Shown: in pieces, positions 30,911 to 40,706 of the stretch | Numbering within the stretch: the stretch's first letter is position 1 | Layout: each line of letters starts with the position of its first letter | IMG/VR virus record: IMGVR_UViG_3300010885_006641 | Location: 1 to 52,426 of that record | DNA from: a virus | Strand: one strand, 5' to 3' | DNA length: 52,426 nucleotides | Made by a program: the position numbers and the translations under genes | Notes under the pieces: generated by a model | Told to the model about the DNA's origin: nothing | The model's input: the letters and a program-made list of their open reading frames with translations, nothing else | Database searches by the model: none

Positions 30911-33900
30911 ATGGCATCATTAACACCAGAACAACTTAACGAATTGTTCGGTGGCCCCGAGGCTAAAACTGCGCCTAACTCAAAGGACATGTTTGACGCA
31001 AGGGACTTATCCACATGGAACTTACTAAAAGGTGGTGCCCACCGTAGTATTGAAGGTCTGAAAGGCACCGCGTTGGAATTACTTCCCGCATTAGGTGCGT
31101 CCCTAATAGGCAAAGATAAAACTGCTAAGGAATTTTTAGACAGTTACGCAGAACGTACTAAAGCTGCAGAAGAAGCTAACCCTACCGCATATAAGTCCTA
31201 TAAAGATGTTATGGGGCCGAATGGTAGCGTAATCGATTATGCTGCTGAGCTACTTGGTGAGACAGGCCCAGACATTGCCTCGTTCATGATGGGAACAGGT
31301 ATCGGTAGTATGGCGGGCAAAAAGATCGCTAGTACCGCCGCGAAGAAAGCTATCGAAGGGCACATTGAAGAACAAGTAGCAAAATCCGCAGTGGCTAAGG
31401 GGCTAACTGAAGCAGAAACAACTGCGCTAAAAGACCGCATGACCCAGCGTGCCACAGATGGGTGGTTGATGCAGCATGCTGCAAATCACGGTGCAGAGAT
31501 TGGTTCTAAGGCGGGACTGTTTGGCACTGCGATGGGTATGAGCGTGCCTGATACATTGAATTCGGTTTACCAAGATACAGGTAACATCAGCCCTGTTGCT
31601 GCACTGACAGTAGGTTCGATCAACGGTATCTTGAACACATACCTACCTGCAGAAATCGGTGAGTCACTTGGGGTAGCAGGTAAGAACTTATTATCGCTTA
31701 AGTTACTTGAGAAGTCTGAAGTCGTACCTACAACGTGGAAGCGTGAAGTCGGTAAGCAGATCCTGAAAGATACTGCGATGATGGGGGTAACCTCCGGTGC
31801 GCAAGCTGCACTGAATAAGGTTGCGGATAAGATTGCGGGTAGTGATGATCCAGTATTCTCACAACATAATATTGATGGGATACTCGAAGCCACAATTAAA
31901 GGGGCTACTACGGGTGCGTTGATTGGTGCGCCGCTTGGTATGGCCTCAGCGGGCAGTAAAGTTAGAGAACGTCAGGCAGCGGTAGATGCACAGAAAGCCG
32001 CGGAAACAAAACAAATTCCACCTTCACCACCCGCAGTACCACCTGAAGCCGCCCCTGTAGAACCTGTCACACCGCCCCCTCCACCACCTCCTGTAGCGGA
32101 GTCACAAGTTAAATTACCAGAAGCTACTGCTCCTGAACCTGTATCAGTGCAAGCATCGACCCCTGCGCCTAGTACTATCTTGTCTAGAGAGGAATTAAAA
32201 GGTATTGGGTTAACACCTAACTTCGCTATGCACTCCCGTATACGGGATTTAGACATGGCTAATGCAGATCATGTTTCAAAAGTAGACGCAGAACTTGCGA
32301 ATACAAAAGCTACAAAACGTTGGCCTGAAGAACTTAAGACTAATCTACAAGACTTAATTGCCCAAAAGAAAGCTGCGGTGCAAGGAGCCGAAGATGGACA
32401 CGTACGAGATGTACTTGACAATGCACCAACTGGAGAAAGCGTTCCAGTTTCTAGCAAGCCCGAGCAACACGGAAGTGCCGAAAGAATTGGAACACCTGAA
32501 GCAGGAAGAATGGAGCCATCTGCAGAACCTACTGCTGAGCTTGGAAGAAGAAAAGCAGATGAGTCTCCTGCATTAGAACAACCAAAAGTAGAACCTCCTA
32601 CGCAGCCTACTCTGGAACCCGCCCCATTAAAACAACCTACTATAGAATCTTCTACGCAGCCTGAAAAAGCGCCCACTCCTGAAGTTGCTAAAGAGCCTAT
32701 GGTTGAGCCTACTCCCGCTGAGAAAGCCCCCACTGAAGAAGCCCCTGCTAAGTCTACACGTATGATGACCGAAGAAGAAAAGGTTGATGCGTCTTTAGAT
32801 AGTTGGGAGAAAGCCCAGTACGCAAAACGCGCTGCGCAGTTAAAAGCTGAAGAAGCCCAAGCTGCGATGAATGAGGGTAAGCCTGTAGAAGAAGCACCTG
32901 CTGCACCTAAGACCACTGCTGAAGAAGCAGAACAAGCATGGAACATGAACAAGCCGGAAGGTGCACCAAGCTATAAACGCTTATCTCCCGATCTACAAGA
33001 TGCGTGGCATGAAGCACATGTTGAAGGCAATGCTAGTAAAGACATGGCAGAACAGATTGTTGATGCGCATAAAGCTGAAGGACGTAAAGGGGTATTGAAG
33101 AGCGGTGCGGAACCCGGATCAGGTACAGTCGATAAAGACCAAGCAGCTATGCTGGTTAATAACTTAAGTAAACAGTTCCCTAACTTAAATATTAAAACCG
33201 TACATTCTATCGATGAACTTCCCTCACATATGCAGCGATGGCTCAAAGAGTCAGATGCGGAAGACGCACGGGGCTTCTTAACCAATGACGGTAAGACCGC
33301 ATATATTATTACTGGTAACCACAACTCTTTACAGGGTGTGCGTAATACAGTGTTCCATGAGGCTCTAGGACATTATGGGCTACGTAAGTTATTCCGCAAT
33401 GATCTCGATTCAAAACTAGAAGAGATATACAACAGCAACCGTAATATCAAAGCCCTTGCGGATAAATGGTTGGCAGATAACCCGAATACCTATAAAGGTT
33501 CAGACCGTATTGCACGTGGAGCGGAAGAAGCCCTTGCGGAAGCATCTGAAAATAATACGCCTAAGATGAGTGCGTATGAACAACTTAAGAACATTGTGCG
33601 TAAGTACTTACGCAAGATGGGGCTTGTAAACAAGTACTCTGATAATGATGTCAAAGGTATCCTTCGGGATATGCACGAGAAAGCAAGAAGCGAAGGTGGG
33701 GACGTAGCTGAAACATCTTCCATGGTAACTAAATCTGGTAAAGGTAAAGAGCCGCTAAACAAAGATGTAGATGAGTTCCGGCTTACCGCACCGTCAAATA
33801 TCGCTAAGCTACCCCCGTCAGTACGAGGCATCGCTAGTGCAGTACAAAGCGCATTCTTTAATTTGAAGAGTACTAGACTTGGGTTAATGCTCACTGAAGA

Positions 33901-36604
33901 TGTAGCTGAGCTTGCACGTAAGTACATGCCCTCTGTTGCTGACTATGTTCGGTTGAATCAAGATAAGCACGCGACCATCCGTGCCTTTGAAGAGAACATT
34001 CGTAAGATCGTGCCACAGTTCGAGCAGCTATCTAAAGGTCTGCAAGAATCGGTTAACAAGTTTATCGGTGAGTCTACATTCCAAGGTAAGTGGGGCTATG
34101 ATCCGGGTGGAATCGAAGGGGTTAAAGTTGATCCAGAATTTAAGGCCCGGTTCGACAACATGCCACCTAAAGCGCAAGCGGTTATTCGGGCTGTGTTTGA
34201 TCATGGGGTTAAGTCCCTAGAAGAAAAAAAGTCCGCGGTTAAAGAGCATATTGATTACCTCTACGCAGATGAACTAAAAAACGCTAGTGAGCATGACCGC
34301 GAGAATATTATTAAGCGCAAGAAGGCTGAGCTAGAAAAGTTTAGTAGCTTGCTGAATATTAAGAGCAATGACCCCTATGCACCATTAAAACGTTTTGGTG
34401 AGTTTATTGTTGTAGGTAAATCAAAAGAGTACTACGAAGCTGAGAAAAATCACGATTGGAGTGAAGTGAGCCGTTTGCGTAAAGATGGTAACCACTATGT
34501 TATTGAATTTGCTCAGACTATGGGTGAGGCTCAGGGGATCAAAGACGATCTTGCTAAGCTAGGCAAGTTCATGATCGAGGATCCTTTTAAACGTTCTGAA
34601 GCGCGGGATAAGTTGTATGGCGGTACAGAACTGCATACCGCCTTTGCTAAGTTTAGACGATTCCTTAGTGAGAACCGTGCGGAAGAATCCATAGACGAGA
34701 ACAGGAAGAACATGCTCAACCAGATGGATAGTCTGGTGCAGGACTTGTATCTCACTTCACTTGCGGAATCTAGTGCTCGTAAATCTGAATTCACCCGTCA
34801 GAAGATTGCGGGTTACAACCAAGATATGATGCGTGCGTTCTTCACGCAAGGTATGGCTGACGCACGGTTTATCGCTAACCTCAAGCACAACTCCGGTATT
34901 TTTGAGTCTATTAGCCGTATGCAGGAAGAAGCTAAAGATGGGCATGTAAATGGAGACGGGGTTCGCACACCGGGTAATCGTGCTGAGTCTTACCCATACT
35001 TGAATGAGTTATTAGCACGTGAAGCGCAGACTATGCAGATTCGTACTCCGAGTTTCTTAGATAGTGCTAACCGTATGGTAGGTGATTGGTTCCTAACCTT
35101 CAGCCCATCGTTCTACTTGCAGCAAGCAACGCAGACCTATGCGTTCTCCCTACCTTGGATGGGGGCTAGATTCGGCTACTTTAAATCCAACGGCGAACTC
35201 ATGCGTTCATATGGGGAGATTGCTTCTTTGCTGAAGAAGTCTAAGATTGGGGACACTATCGATCTAGATAACTTACCTAAGAGCATTACTAAAGGTGAGC
35301 GTGCCATGCTTGACCATATGGTTAAGACAGGGCTTCTAGATATCGGGATCGAATCGACTCTGCATAACTTCAGAACCGATAAAGGGGTATCAGCTACCTA
35401 CACCAAAACAACTGATACGTTGCGCGGTGCTATCAACAAGATCGAAGTACTAAACCGTGCGACTACTGCACTGGCTACATATCGCTTATCCCTAGAACGC
35501 AACAAGGGTAACGAGGCACTTGCAACTAAAGATGCCTACGATGGTGTACGTACTACGCATGGTTCCTATGACGGCTTCAATACACCCCGGCTATTTAATA
35601 GCGGCCCAGTGGCACGGAGTGTTACACAATTCCGTAGGTTCCAGATCATTCAGTTAACCATGTTGGCAAAGCAACTACATAATGCGTTTAAGGGCGAGAC
35701 CCCTGAGATGCGTGCGATAGGTCGTAAAGAAGCTATGTTCTTGATAGGGCACTGTATGGCACTCGGTGGTGCTAAAGGGTTACCGTTCTGGGCGCTTGCT
35801 TCTACTGCCTATAGCATAATCAATAGTGTGTTTGGTGATGACGATACTAAGCTTATGGACCTCGAAGCATTCATGCGTGACAAGCTTAAAGATACTGGTC
35901 TTGAGTTAATGCTAACCAAAGGTATGCCCGCAGCGCTAGGCTATGATGCGTCATCTAAGCTAGGTATGGGTAACGTAACATCTATCTCCCCCTTTGCTGA
36001 AACAGACCTAACATCTAAGTCTGGATATGAGAAAGCTGCAATCGCTCTTGCGGGTCCATTCGCGGGCGGTATGCTACCTAATATGGCTGATGGTGTTGGG
36101 ATGTTAGCTCAAGGAGATTACTACAAAGGTCTTGAGAAGTTCATGCCTTCCGGTGCAGCTAACGCAATGAAAGCTTATCGATTTAGCACGGATGGTATCA
36201 CGAACAAGAATGGTGATATGGTGATGTCTCCTGAAGATATATCTTTCACTGAGACCATGATGCAAGCAGTGGGGTTACCCCCGACTAAGTTCAGTGAACG
36301 TACCTATCGTGCGGGTGAGATGTATAAGGCTGAGCAGTACTTTACCAATACGGAAAAAAACATCATTCACAACTTTGTGCGGGCTGCAAAAGAAAACGAT
36401 ATGGATAGTATGTCTAATGCACGCCAAGAGTTTCTGCAGTTGCAGAACGTACGCGCAGCAAATGGACTTCCAAGGCAAAACATGAGTGTACTGCACAAGG
36501 GTGTTGAAGCTCAGAAGAAACGTGAGCATAGCGTGGTCGGTGGGGTTGAAACTAATAAACAAAACGCTAGGTTTGCACGGGGGCTAACAGAAAGATCGGA
36601 ATAA
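30911..36604 (+). CDS. Giant internal virion polyvalent protein with zincin motif
   Basis: 1897 residues, the largest gene here. Residues 100-200 hold an Ala/Gly-rich amphipathic segment (DIASFMMGTGIGSMAGKKIA); 360-440 are Pro-rich; 500-680 are Glu/Pro/Ala-rich low complexity. A metallopeptidase-like element follows: VFHEALGHYGLR, with His816, Glu817 and His821 (HExxxH), and AEEALAEASE at about 871-880 as a possible third ligand. After this come long helices; residues about 1550-1640 (GPVARSVTQFRRFQIIQLTM and LIGHCMALGGAKGLPFWALA) contain hydrophobic segments resembling the LPD-type large polyvalent domains of phage-injected proteins. By analogy with T7 gp16 it is probably ejected with the DNA. 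Peptidase activity is unproven. Confidence 0.75.
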   Translation: MASLTPEQLNELFGGPEAKTAPNSKDMFDARDLSTWNLLKGGAHRSIEGLKGTALELLPALGASLIGKDKTAKEFLDSYAERTKAAEEANPTAYKSYKDVMGPNGSVIDYAAELLGETGPDIASFMMGTGIGSMAGKKIASTAAKKAIEGHIEEQVAKSAVAKGLTEAETTALKDRMTQRATDGWLMQHAANHGAEIGSKAGLFGTAMGMSVPDTLNSVYQDTGNISPVAALTVGSINGILNTYLPAEIGESLGVAGKNLLSLKLLEKSEVVPTTWKREVGKQILKDTAMMGVTSGAQAALNKVADKIAGSDDPVFSQHNIDGILEATIKGATTGALIGAPLGMASAGSKVRERQAAVDAQKAAETKQIPPSPPAVPPEAAPVEPVTPPPPPPPVAESQVKLPEATAPEPVSVQASTPAPSTILSREELKGIGLTPNFAMHSRIRDLDMANADHVSKVDAELANTKATKRWPEELKTNLQDLIAQKKAAVQGAEDGHVRDVLDNAPTGESVPVSSKPEQHGSAERIGTPEAGRMEPSAEPTAELGRRKADESPALEQPKVEPPTQPTLEPAPLKQPTIESSTQPEKAPTPEVAKEPMVEPTPAEKAPTEEAPAKSTRMMTEEEKVDASLDSWEKAQYAKRAAQLKAEEAQAAMNEGKPVEEAPAAPKTTAEEAEQAWNMNKPEGAPSYKRLSPDLQDAWHEAHVEGNASKDMAEQIVDAHKAEGRKGVLKSGAEPGSGTVDKDQAAMLVNNLSKQFPNLNIKTVHSIDELPSHMQRWLKESDAEDARGFLTNDGKTAYIITGNHNSLQGVRNTVFHEALGHYGLRKLFRNDLDSKLEEIYNSNRNIKALADKWLADNPNTYKGSDRIARGAEEALAEASENNTPKMSAYEQLKNIVRKYLRKMGLVNKYSDNDVKGILRDMHEKARSEGGDVAETSSMVTKSGKGKEPLNKDVDEFRLTAPSNIAKLPPSVRGIASAVQSAFFNLKSTRLGLMLTEDVAELARKYMPSVADYVRLNQDKHATIRAFEENIRKIVPQFEQLSKGLQESVNKFIGESTFQGKWGYDPGGIEGVKVDPEFKARFDNMPPKAQAVIRAVFDHGVKSLEEKKSAVKEHIDYLYADELKNASEHDRENIIKRKKAELEKFSSLLNIKSNDPYAPLKRFGEFIVVGKSKEYYEAEKNHDWSEVSRLRKDGNHYVIEFAQTMGEAQGIKDDLAKLGKFMIEDPFKRSEARDKLYGGTELHTAFAKFRRFLSENRAEESIDENRKNMLNQMDSLVQDLYLTSLAESSARKSEFTRQKIAGYNQDMMRAFFTQGMADARFIANLKHNSGIFESISRMQEEAKDGHVNGDGVRTPGNRAESYPYLNELLAREAQTMQIRTPSFLDSANRMVGDWFLTFSPSFYLQQATQTYAFSLPWMGARFGYFKSNGELMRSYGEIASLLKKSKIGDTIDLDNLPKSITKGERAMLDHMVKTGLLDIGIESTLHNFRTDKGVSATYTKTTDTLRGAINKIEVLNRATTALATYRLSLERNKGNEALATKDAYDGVRTTHGSYDGFNTPRLFNSGPVARSVTQFRRFQIIQLTMLAKQLHNAFKGETPEMRAIGRKEAMFLIGHCMALGGAKGLPFWALASTAYSIINSVFGDDDTKLMDLEAFMRDKLKDTGLELMLTKGMPAALGYDASSKLGMGNVTSISPFAETDLTSKSGYEKAAIALAGPFAGGMLPNMADGVGMLAQGDYYKGLEKFMPSGAANAMKAYRFSTDGITNKNGDMVMSPEDISFTETMMQAVGLPPTKFSERTYRAGEMYKAEQYFTNTEKNIIHNFVRAAKENDMDSMSNARQEFLQLQNVRAANGLPRQNMSVLHKGVEAQKKREHSVVGGVETNKQNARFARGLTERSE

Positions 36605-36635
36605 AAAAAATGCCCCCCAAGGGAGAGTGGGGGGC
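36603..36635 (-). terminator. Leftward rho-independent terminator ending the replication operon
   Basis: On the - strand GCCCCCC (36635-36629) and GGGGGGC (36618-36612) form a 7-bp stem, followed by T8 (complement of A run 36603-36610). It ends the leftward operon 58 nt after its last stop codon, just past the converging giant gene's TAA. On the + strand there is no T tract, so it should not terminate rightward transcripts. Confidence 0.85.
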
Positions 36636-36692
36636 GAAGAGGAGGAGACACCATGCAACAAAAGGAGAATGGATTGTCGCGCCGCCATTATA

Positions 36693-36947
36693 CTACAAAG
36701 TTCTCCAGAAGCGCATACCTAATTTACCATTCTCGATTCGGTCATACCCTTTCAATGTTATGTTAAGGGTTTTAGCTACAATTCCTACTTGAGTTTCTAG
36801 CACAGGTAAGTTTACTGCGGGGATAAAAACTGACATGCCAACTTCCATAGCATGCCAGTCTATATTTATAACAACCCCATCAGGACATACCTGATCGGTT
36901 CTAAGCCGCCGAAGCTGAAAGTACCGGGATCGATTTTTCGATGTCAT
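36693..36947 (-). CDS. Small phage protein, end of the replication operon
   Basis: The C-terminal part (MSVFIPAVNLPVLETQVGIV, then ENGKLGMRFWRTL) looks like a conserved small phage protein and has no stops. The start is uncertain: ATG 36947 gives 84 residues and overlaps the primase-helicase gene by 47 nt; ATG 36836 has a GGAAG Shine-Dalgarno 5 nt upstream and gives 47 residues; ATG 36848 lies between. I prefer the long form because the segment before ATG 36836 (VVINIDWHAMEVG) fits a beta strand followed by the conserved Trp and Gly. No function known. It precedes the leftward terminator. Confidence 0.6.
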   Translation of the reverse strand: MTSKNRSRYFQLRRLRTDQVCPDGVVINIDWHAMEVGMSVFIPAVNLPVLETQVGIVAKTLNITLKGYDRIENGKLGMRFWRTL

Positions 36948-39750
36948 CGTTAAACGCTGCTGCATCAATTACTAATACACTAGTCGCTGCTAATGTCACC
37001 CGCGTACCTTTACCCATACGCTTCTTCTCAATCCTACCCCTAGCACGTCCACTCTTTAGGGCATCGATAAGACCTTCATAGTTGATCTGTCGTTTAACGC
37101 ACCAAGCTTTAAGTGGGGCGAGATAAAAGAAATACCTAGCTATATCGTATTCGAGCCTAGCAATTAATTGGAACTGCGGGGATTGATCCGGCACAACGAT
37201 ATGGTCAAGCATATCCTTCTCTGACCGTGCGTCTTCGGTGCTTCTAATACGTAGTATGTTTCTCCAGTTCTCAGTGATGTAGTCAGTGATAACACCCTCA
37301 GCATCCATGTCTAAACCTTCATAGTTAGCCTTAATTCTTTTCATTGCAGCGGCTATCCACTTCACTACGTTCTGAATATCAAAATTAATCAGCCCGGCTT
37401 TCTTAGCAATAATTAACCCCATGATTGCATCAGTTACGATTACAGAATGAAATCGGTCCGCAGGTCCAAAACCACATAGTTCATCAAGCCTTTTCTGGGT
37501 GCTTTTGTAAAGCTCCTTGATGTTCTCTACATCATTCATAATGTACTGTAGGTATGGAGTCGCAGCTAAACCGTAGTTGTTTAATATCTTATTGCTTAGT
37601 GAGTCAGTCACTTGTTTATCTAGCCCGGCTACAGCGGTTGCGCGAAACTCTAATACCCGCATCGCCTCACCTTTAGGTAGGGCTTTATAGGCACTCATCT
37701 TCTCGATCATCGAAGAGTTACCATTAGTGAGTGCTAGTGTGTTCCACGGATTACCTCTATGCCGTTCTAAGTTAGATGAACCCGACATACGGTTACGCTG
37801 CTGTCCTGATGTAAAGGTATAGGCAAGCTCACTGCAAGTCTTAGCATCTGCGTTAGTTAGCTCATCAATACACAACGCTACGTTGTTGAGGATTTCAGCA
37901 CGGTTGAACTTAGAGTTCTTCGTGTCGTCATCTTTAGTAATAAGCTTAGACGGATCGCCCCACATGCTCATCCCGGCTTGGTATGCAGTGGTTTTACCAA
38001 TACCGGAATCTGGGCTATATACATGCAGAATCGCACCAAAGATAGGGGTGAACTTAGTAAAGATAGATCCAAAGCACGCACCAATCATAAACTGGTGTAG
38101 CTGCATATCGGGCCGATTATAAAACTCCATCACACTCTTCCAAGTATCTAGGTCACCCTTAGGATCGAAAGCGGGGATCAGTTGTGCTGTCGCTGCTGAT
38201 GGGGGGTTGTAATCTATACGGTCTTTACTTATCTCTCGATCCCCTAATACGAAAGCCTCAAACTTATCGTCCACCCATCCAAATTGTCGCCGTGCTGTGT
38301 CGGCTCTTCCTGTCTGTTGCATAGTAGTCACCCATGTCATCATGTAATACATCAAGTCATCAAACTTAGCCAATGCCACACCACGCTTAGATAATTCTTT
38401 ACGTAGTTCATCTTTAGAGGAAACTGAAGTTAGCGGTATAGTAAACTCCCGCACACCATCTTTCGGTAAATGCAGTCGTACCACTATTGCCTCCCCCACC
38501 TCGGCATCGAGCAAGCGCCGTGTCACATACATATCGTATGGATATATCATTGTTTCTTTTACATCTTCCGGATCATCATCTTTAGATACCTGAAATGACC
38601 GCTTAAAAATACCGCGTACCTTACCCCGAAAATACGGATCAGGATACTTAGGAATAACATATATCTGCGTGTTATTTTTATCGATCTCGGGCGTGTCCTG
38701 AATAATGTTATCTTCATCTGTTGCCTCTAGTACTTCACGCCCTAGAACGATAGGGGATTTAACTAAACCCTTGTTAGGGCAACCATCGCACCCGCCCGGG
38801 TTGTACTCGCTAAACCTATCGCACAAATATGGGCCGCCCTTAATACCGTGCACTTTACGGTCAGTAGCTTCCACAGAATAGTTTGGGTGTTTACTTGATA
38901 TACGCTCTATCGCAGTTTCAGCATCCACGCAAAACTTAGCGATAGATAATCCCGCCCGCCACATTGGTTCAGATAAGTTATGTTGGTTCTCTAAGATATG
39001 TCTAATTTGCTGACACCCCTGCCCCTTTAATGTCTTAAGAAGAATAGTTTTAAATCTATTGCTGTAATTACCTAAGATATTTTTAGTAACTTCATCCGGT
39101 TCGCCACGAGGGATATACGACTTACGAAGAACGATAGGCTCCCCGAGAATCTCTTTTAAATCCTCATAGGTATGTGCAGGTGCAAGGTCATCCTTAAATA
39201 CTTTAACAGGACGTGCGGTGTCGAGCTTATAGTTCAGTGTACCCGGCACACGTAAAATACGTACTGCGTCTGCAGTAACCACAGGGTCAGCATCTAAGTC
39301 ATGCTCATCGCATAACTGCTTTAACTTAGTAGCAAGCGGCAACCATTGCTCTGCTGTTATAGGTTCAGCTAGCGCCCAGTAGACATGCACGCCGCCACCA
39401 GAATTAACTACGGTAGGACGAGGCATCCCTGTATTTCTACAGAATGTTTTTAGTGCGTTAAATGCTACAGATTGAGTTTCATATGGTTTCCCTTCGCCAC
39501 AATCTAGATCGAGAAAGAGAGATCGTAGTTGTTTGACGTTTGCTGTCTTGCGTGATTTTCCATCCTCGAATGTTGCCAGTGCGTAGTACGCATCGTATTC
39601 CTCTTCCGCTAGATTCCGTGCCACAGATGCAGCATCTTCTAGTCTTTGAAAGAATTTTTGTATTGGCCTATCCGATCCCTTTTTTAATCCGACTATGCAG
39701 TAATATCCATCGTTACCTAGGACATGCTGCAAGAAATCTAAGTTATCCAT
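36901..39750 (-). CDS. AEP-type primase fused to SF3-like helicase (DNA replication)
   Basis: 949 residues. The N-terminus is an archaeo-eukaryotic primase-like domain: LFLDLDCGEG (acidic residues Asp81, Asp83), VVNSGGGVHVYWALAEP (residues 114-130, the sGxxH motif) and ADAVRILRVPGTLNYK (about 160-175). A small zinc motif follows (GGCDGCPNKG region). The C-terminal half is a helicase: Walker A SPDSGIGKTTA (Lys586), then CIDELTNADAKT (Walker B-like). Phages use such primase-helicases to prime and unwind their DNA, here together with the family A polymerase. The start ATG 39750 has only a weak ribosome site and lies 53 nt after the ssDNA-binding gene. Confidence 0.8.
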   Translation of the reverse strand: MDNLDFLQHVLGNDGYYCIVGLKKGSDRPIQKFFQRLEDAASVARNLAEEEYDAYYALATFEDGKSRKTANVKQLRSLFLDLDCGEGKPYETQSVAFNALKTFCRNTGMPRPTVVNSGGGVHVYWALAEPITAEQWLPLATKLKQLCDEHDLDADPVVTADAVRILRVPGTLNYKLDTARPVKVFKDDLAPAHTYEDLKEILGEPIVLRKSYIPRGEPDEVTKNILGNYSNRFKTILLKTLKGQGCQQIRHILENQHNLSEPMWRAGLSIAKFCVDAETAIERISSKHPNYSVEATDRKVHGIKGGPYLCDRFSEYNPGGCDGCPNKGLVKSPIVLGREVLEATDEDNIIQDTPEIDKNNTQIYVIPKYPDPYFRGKVRGIFKRSFQVSKDDDPEDVKETMIYPYDMYVTRRLLDAEVGEAIVVRLHLPKDGVREFTIPLTSVSSKDELRKELSKRGVALAKFDDLMYYMMTWVTTMQQTGRADTARRQFGWVDDKFEAFVLGDREISKDRIDYNPPSAATAQLIPAFDPKGDLDTWKSVMEFYNRPDMQLHQFMIGACFGSIFTKFTPIFGAILHVYSPDSGIGKTTAYQAGMSMWGDPSKLITKDDDTKNSKFNRAEILNNVALCIDELTNADAKTCSELAYTFTSGQQRNRMSGSSNLERHRGNPWNTLALTNGNSSMIEKMSAYKALPKGEAMRVLEFRATAVAGLDKQVTDSLSNKILNNYGLAATPYLQYIMNDVENIKELYKSTQKRLDELCGFGPADRFHSVIVTDAIMGLIIAKKAGLINFDIQNVVKWIAAAMKRIKANYEGLDMDAEGVITDYITENWRNILRIRSTEDARSEKDMLDHIVVPDQSPQFQLIARLEYDIARYFFYLAPLKAWCVKRQINYEGLIDALKSGRARGRIEKKRMGKGTRVTLAATSVLVIDAAAFNDDIEKSIPVLSASAA

Positions 39751-39767
39751 CAGCCACCCAAGCTAAG

Positions 39768-39790
39768 GGGGGTAACCCAATGCTACCCCC
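39768..39790 (-). promoter_or_regulatory. Hairpin between the ssDNA-binding gene and the primase gene
   Basis: GGGGGTA (39768-39774) and TACCCCC (39784-39790) can pair around a 9-nt loop. No T tract follows on the - strand, so it could stabilise or process mRNA, or attenuate expression of the downstream primase-helicase, rather than act as a full terminator. Confidence 0.5.
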
Positions 39791-39803
39791 GTACCCTAAT
39801 TAC

Positions 39804-40697
39804 TCAATCGTCCCATTCACCAACTAAGTCTTCTAACTTAGATTCGTTTACAGGGGGGGCTTTCTTAGTGGGTGCTTTCTTTGGTTCTTCAACTTCTTCC
39901 GCTTCTACAGCTTGCATGGGTGCTGCTAGTTTCGGTGCGGTCGATTTAGGTGCAGGGGCAAACGCTTCCTTGTCAGCCTCGCTATCCTTTTGCGCCACAG
40001 TCATCGTGATTGCGTTGATAGTCTCAGGTGCATGCATCAAACGCTGAACAACTTCATACTCAGACTCAGTAATAGAACGTACTGCTTTAAATACCAACTT
40101 AGGTGTTGGGCTAGCAGTATCGAAACGCATCTCAGTAACTACACCAAAGATCGGTGCTTGATTACTTGCTAACCAACGTGCATAAGCTTGCAAAGGCATC
40201 TTGTTCTTGTCTTCATTACCAAAGATCGATGTCGAAGGAAGGGTTAACTGATACACCTGCTCTTGCTCAACTTCACCTTCAATCAACACAGCAATACGCT
40301 GAGAGAATCGGCACGCGCGGCTTTCACCCTGACCGCTACCCTTAATATTCTGGGGGCAATGTAAGCAGTTGTTAGACTGAGGGGCACTTGCTGTTTCTGA
40401 TGGAGTCTTACCATCTGCTGACCAACATACTGGTGCTGCGTTCTCACCTTCTACATAAGTACCACTGTAGTAAGTACGTCCAATATTCGGTGCGGCGTTG
40501 ATGATAATTACATTCATCGCACGATCTTCAGATACGCGATATTCTTCGCCACCTACGATCTCACGGAATACACCACCCTTGATACTAATACGGCGGTTAC
40601 CACTAGGGCTCCCTGCCAATGCTGAAGTAATACTATCGGTTGCGCCTTTAAGAAATGAGGGCAAACCACCTTTAAACAAAGCTAAATCGGTACTCAT
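39804..40697 (-). CDS. Probable ssDNA-binding protein
   Basis: The 297-residue protein contains an OB-like beta-rich core (AMNVIIINAAPNIGRTYYSG and VYQLTLPSTSIFG), a Cys/His group NNCLHCPQNIKGSGQGESRA followed by CRF that may bind zinc, and an Ala/Pro/Lys linker to an acidic C-terminus ending LEDLVGEWDD. A flexible linker with an acidic, aromatic tip is the hallmark of phage SSBs (T7 gp2.5-like), used to contact the polymerase and helicase. It lies between an excisionase-like gene and the primase-helicase. AGGAG upstream of the ATG. A general DNA-binding replication factor is the alternative. Confidence 0.65.
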   Translation of the reverse strand: MSTDLALFKGGLPSFLKGATDSITSALAGSPSGNRRISIKGGVFREIVGGEEYRVSEDRAMNVIIINAAPNIGRTYYSGTYVEGENAAPVCWSADGKTPSETASAPQSNNCLHCPQNIKGSGQGESRACRFSQRIAVLIEGEVEQEQVYQLTLPSTSIFGNEDKNKMPLQAYARWLASNQAPIFGVVTEMRFDTASPTPKLVFKAVRSITESEYEVVQRLMHAPETINAITMTVAQKDSEADKEAFAPAPKSTAPKLAAPMQAVEAEEVEEPKKAPTKKAPPVNESKLEDLVGEWDD

Positions 40698-40706
40698 ACA
40701 TTCTCC

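Noticed and set aside
32269-32952. Long open frame on the - strand (227 codons) inside the giant internal protein gene
   Set aside because: It overlaps a low-complexity Glu/Pro/Ala-coding region of the + strand; antisense frames of such DNA are commonly open. No supporting signals.
36610-36792. 60-codon + strand frame after the giant gene
   Set aside because: It starts within the terminator stem region and runs antisense to the small - strand gene; only the strong ribosome sites for a different, 37-codon frame at 36653 deserve mention.
39540-39827. + strand open frame opposite the primase start
   Set aside because: Antisense to the well-supported primase domain and without a ribosome site.
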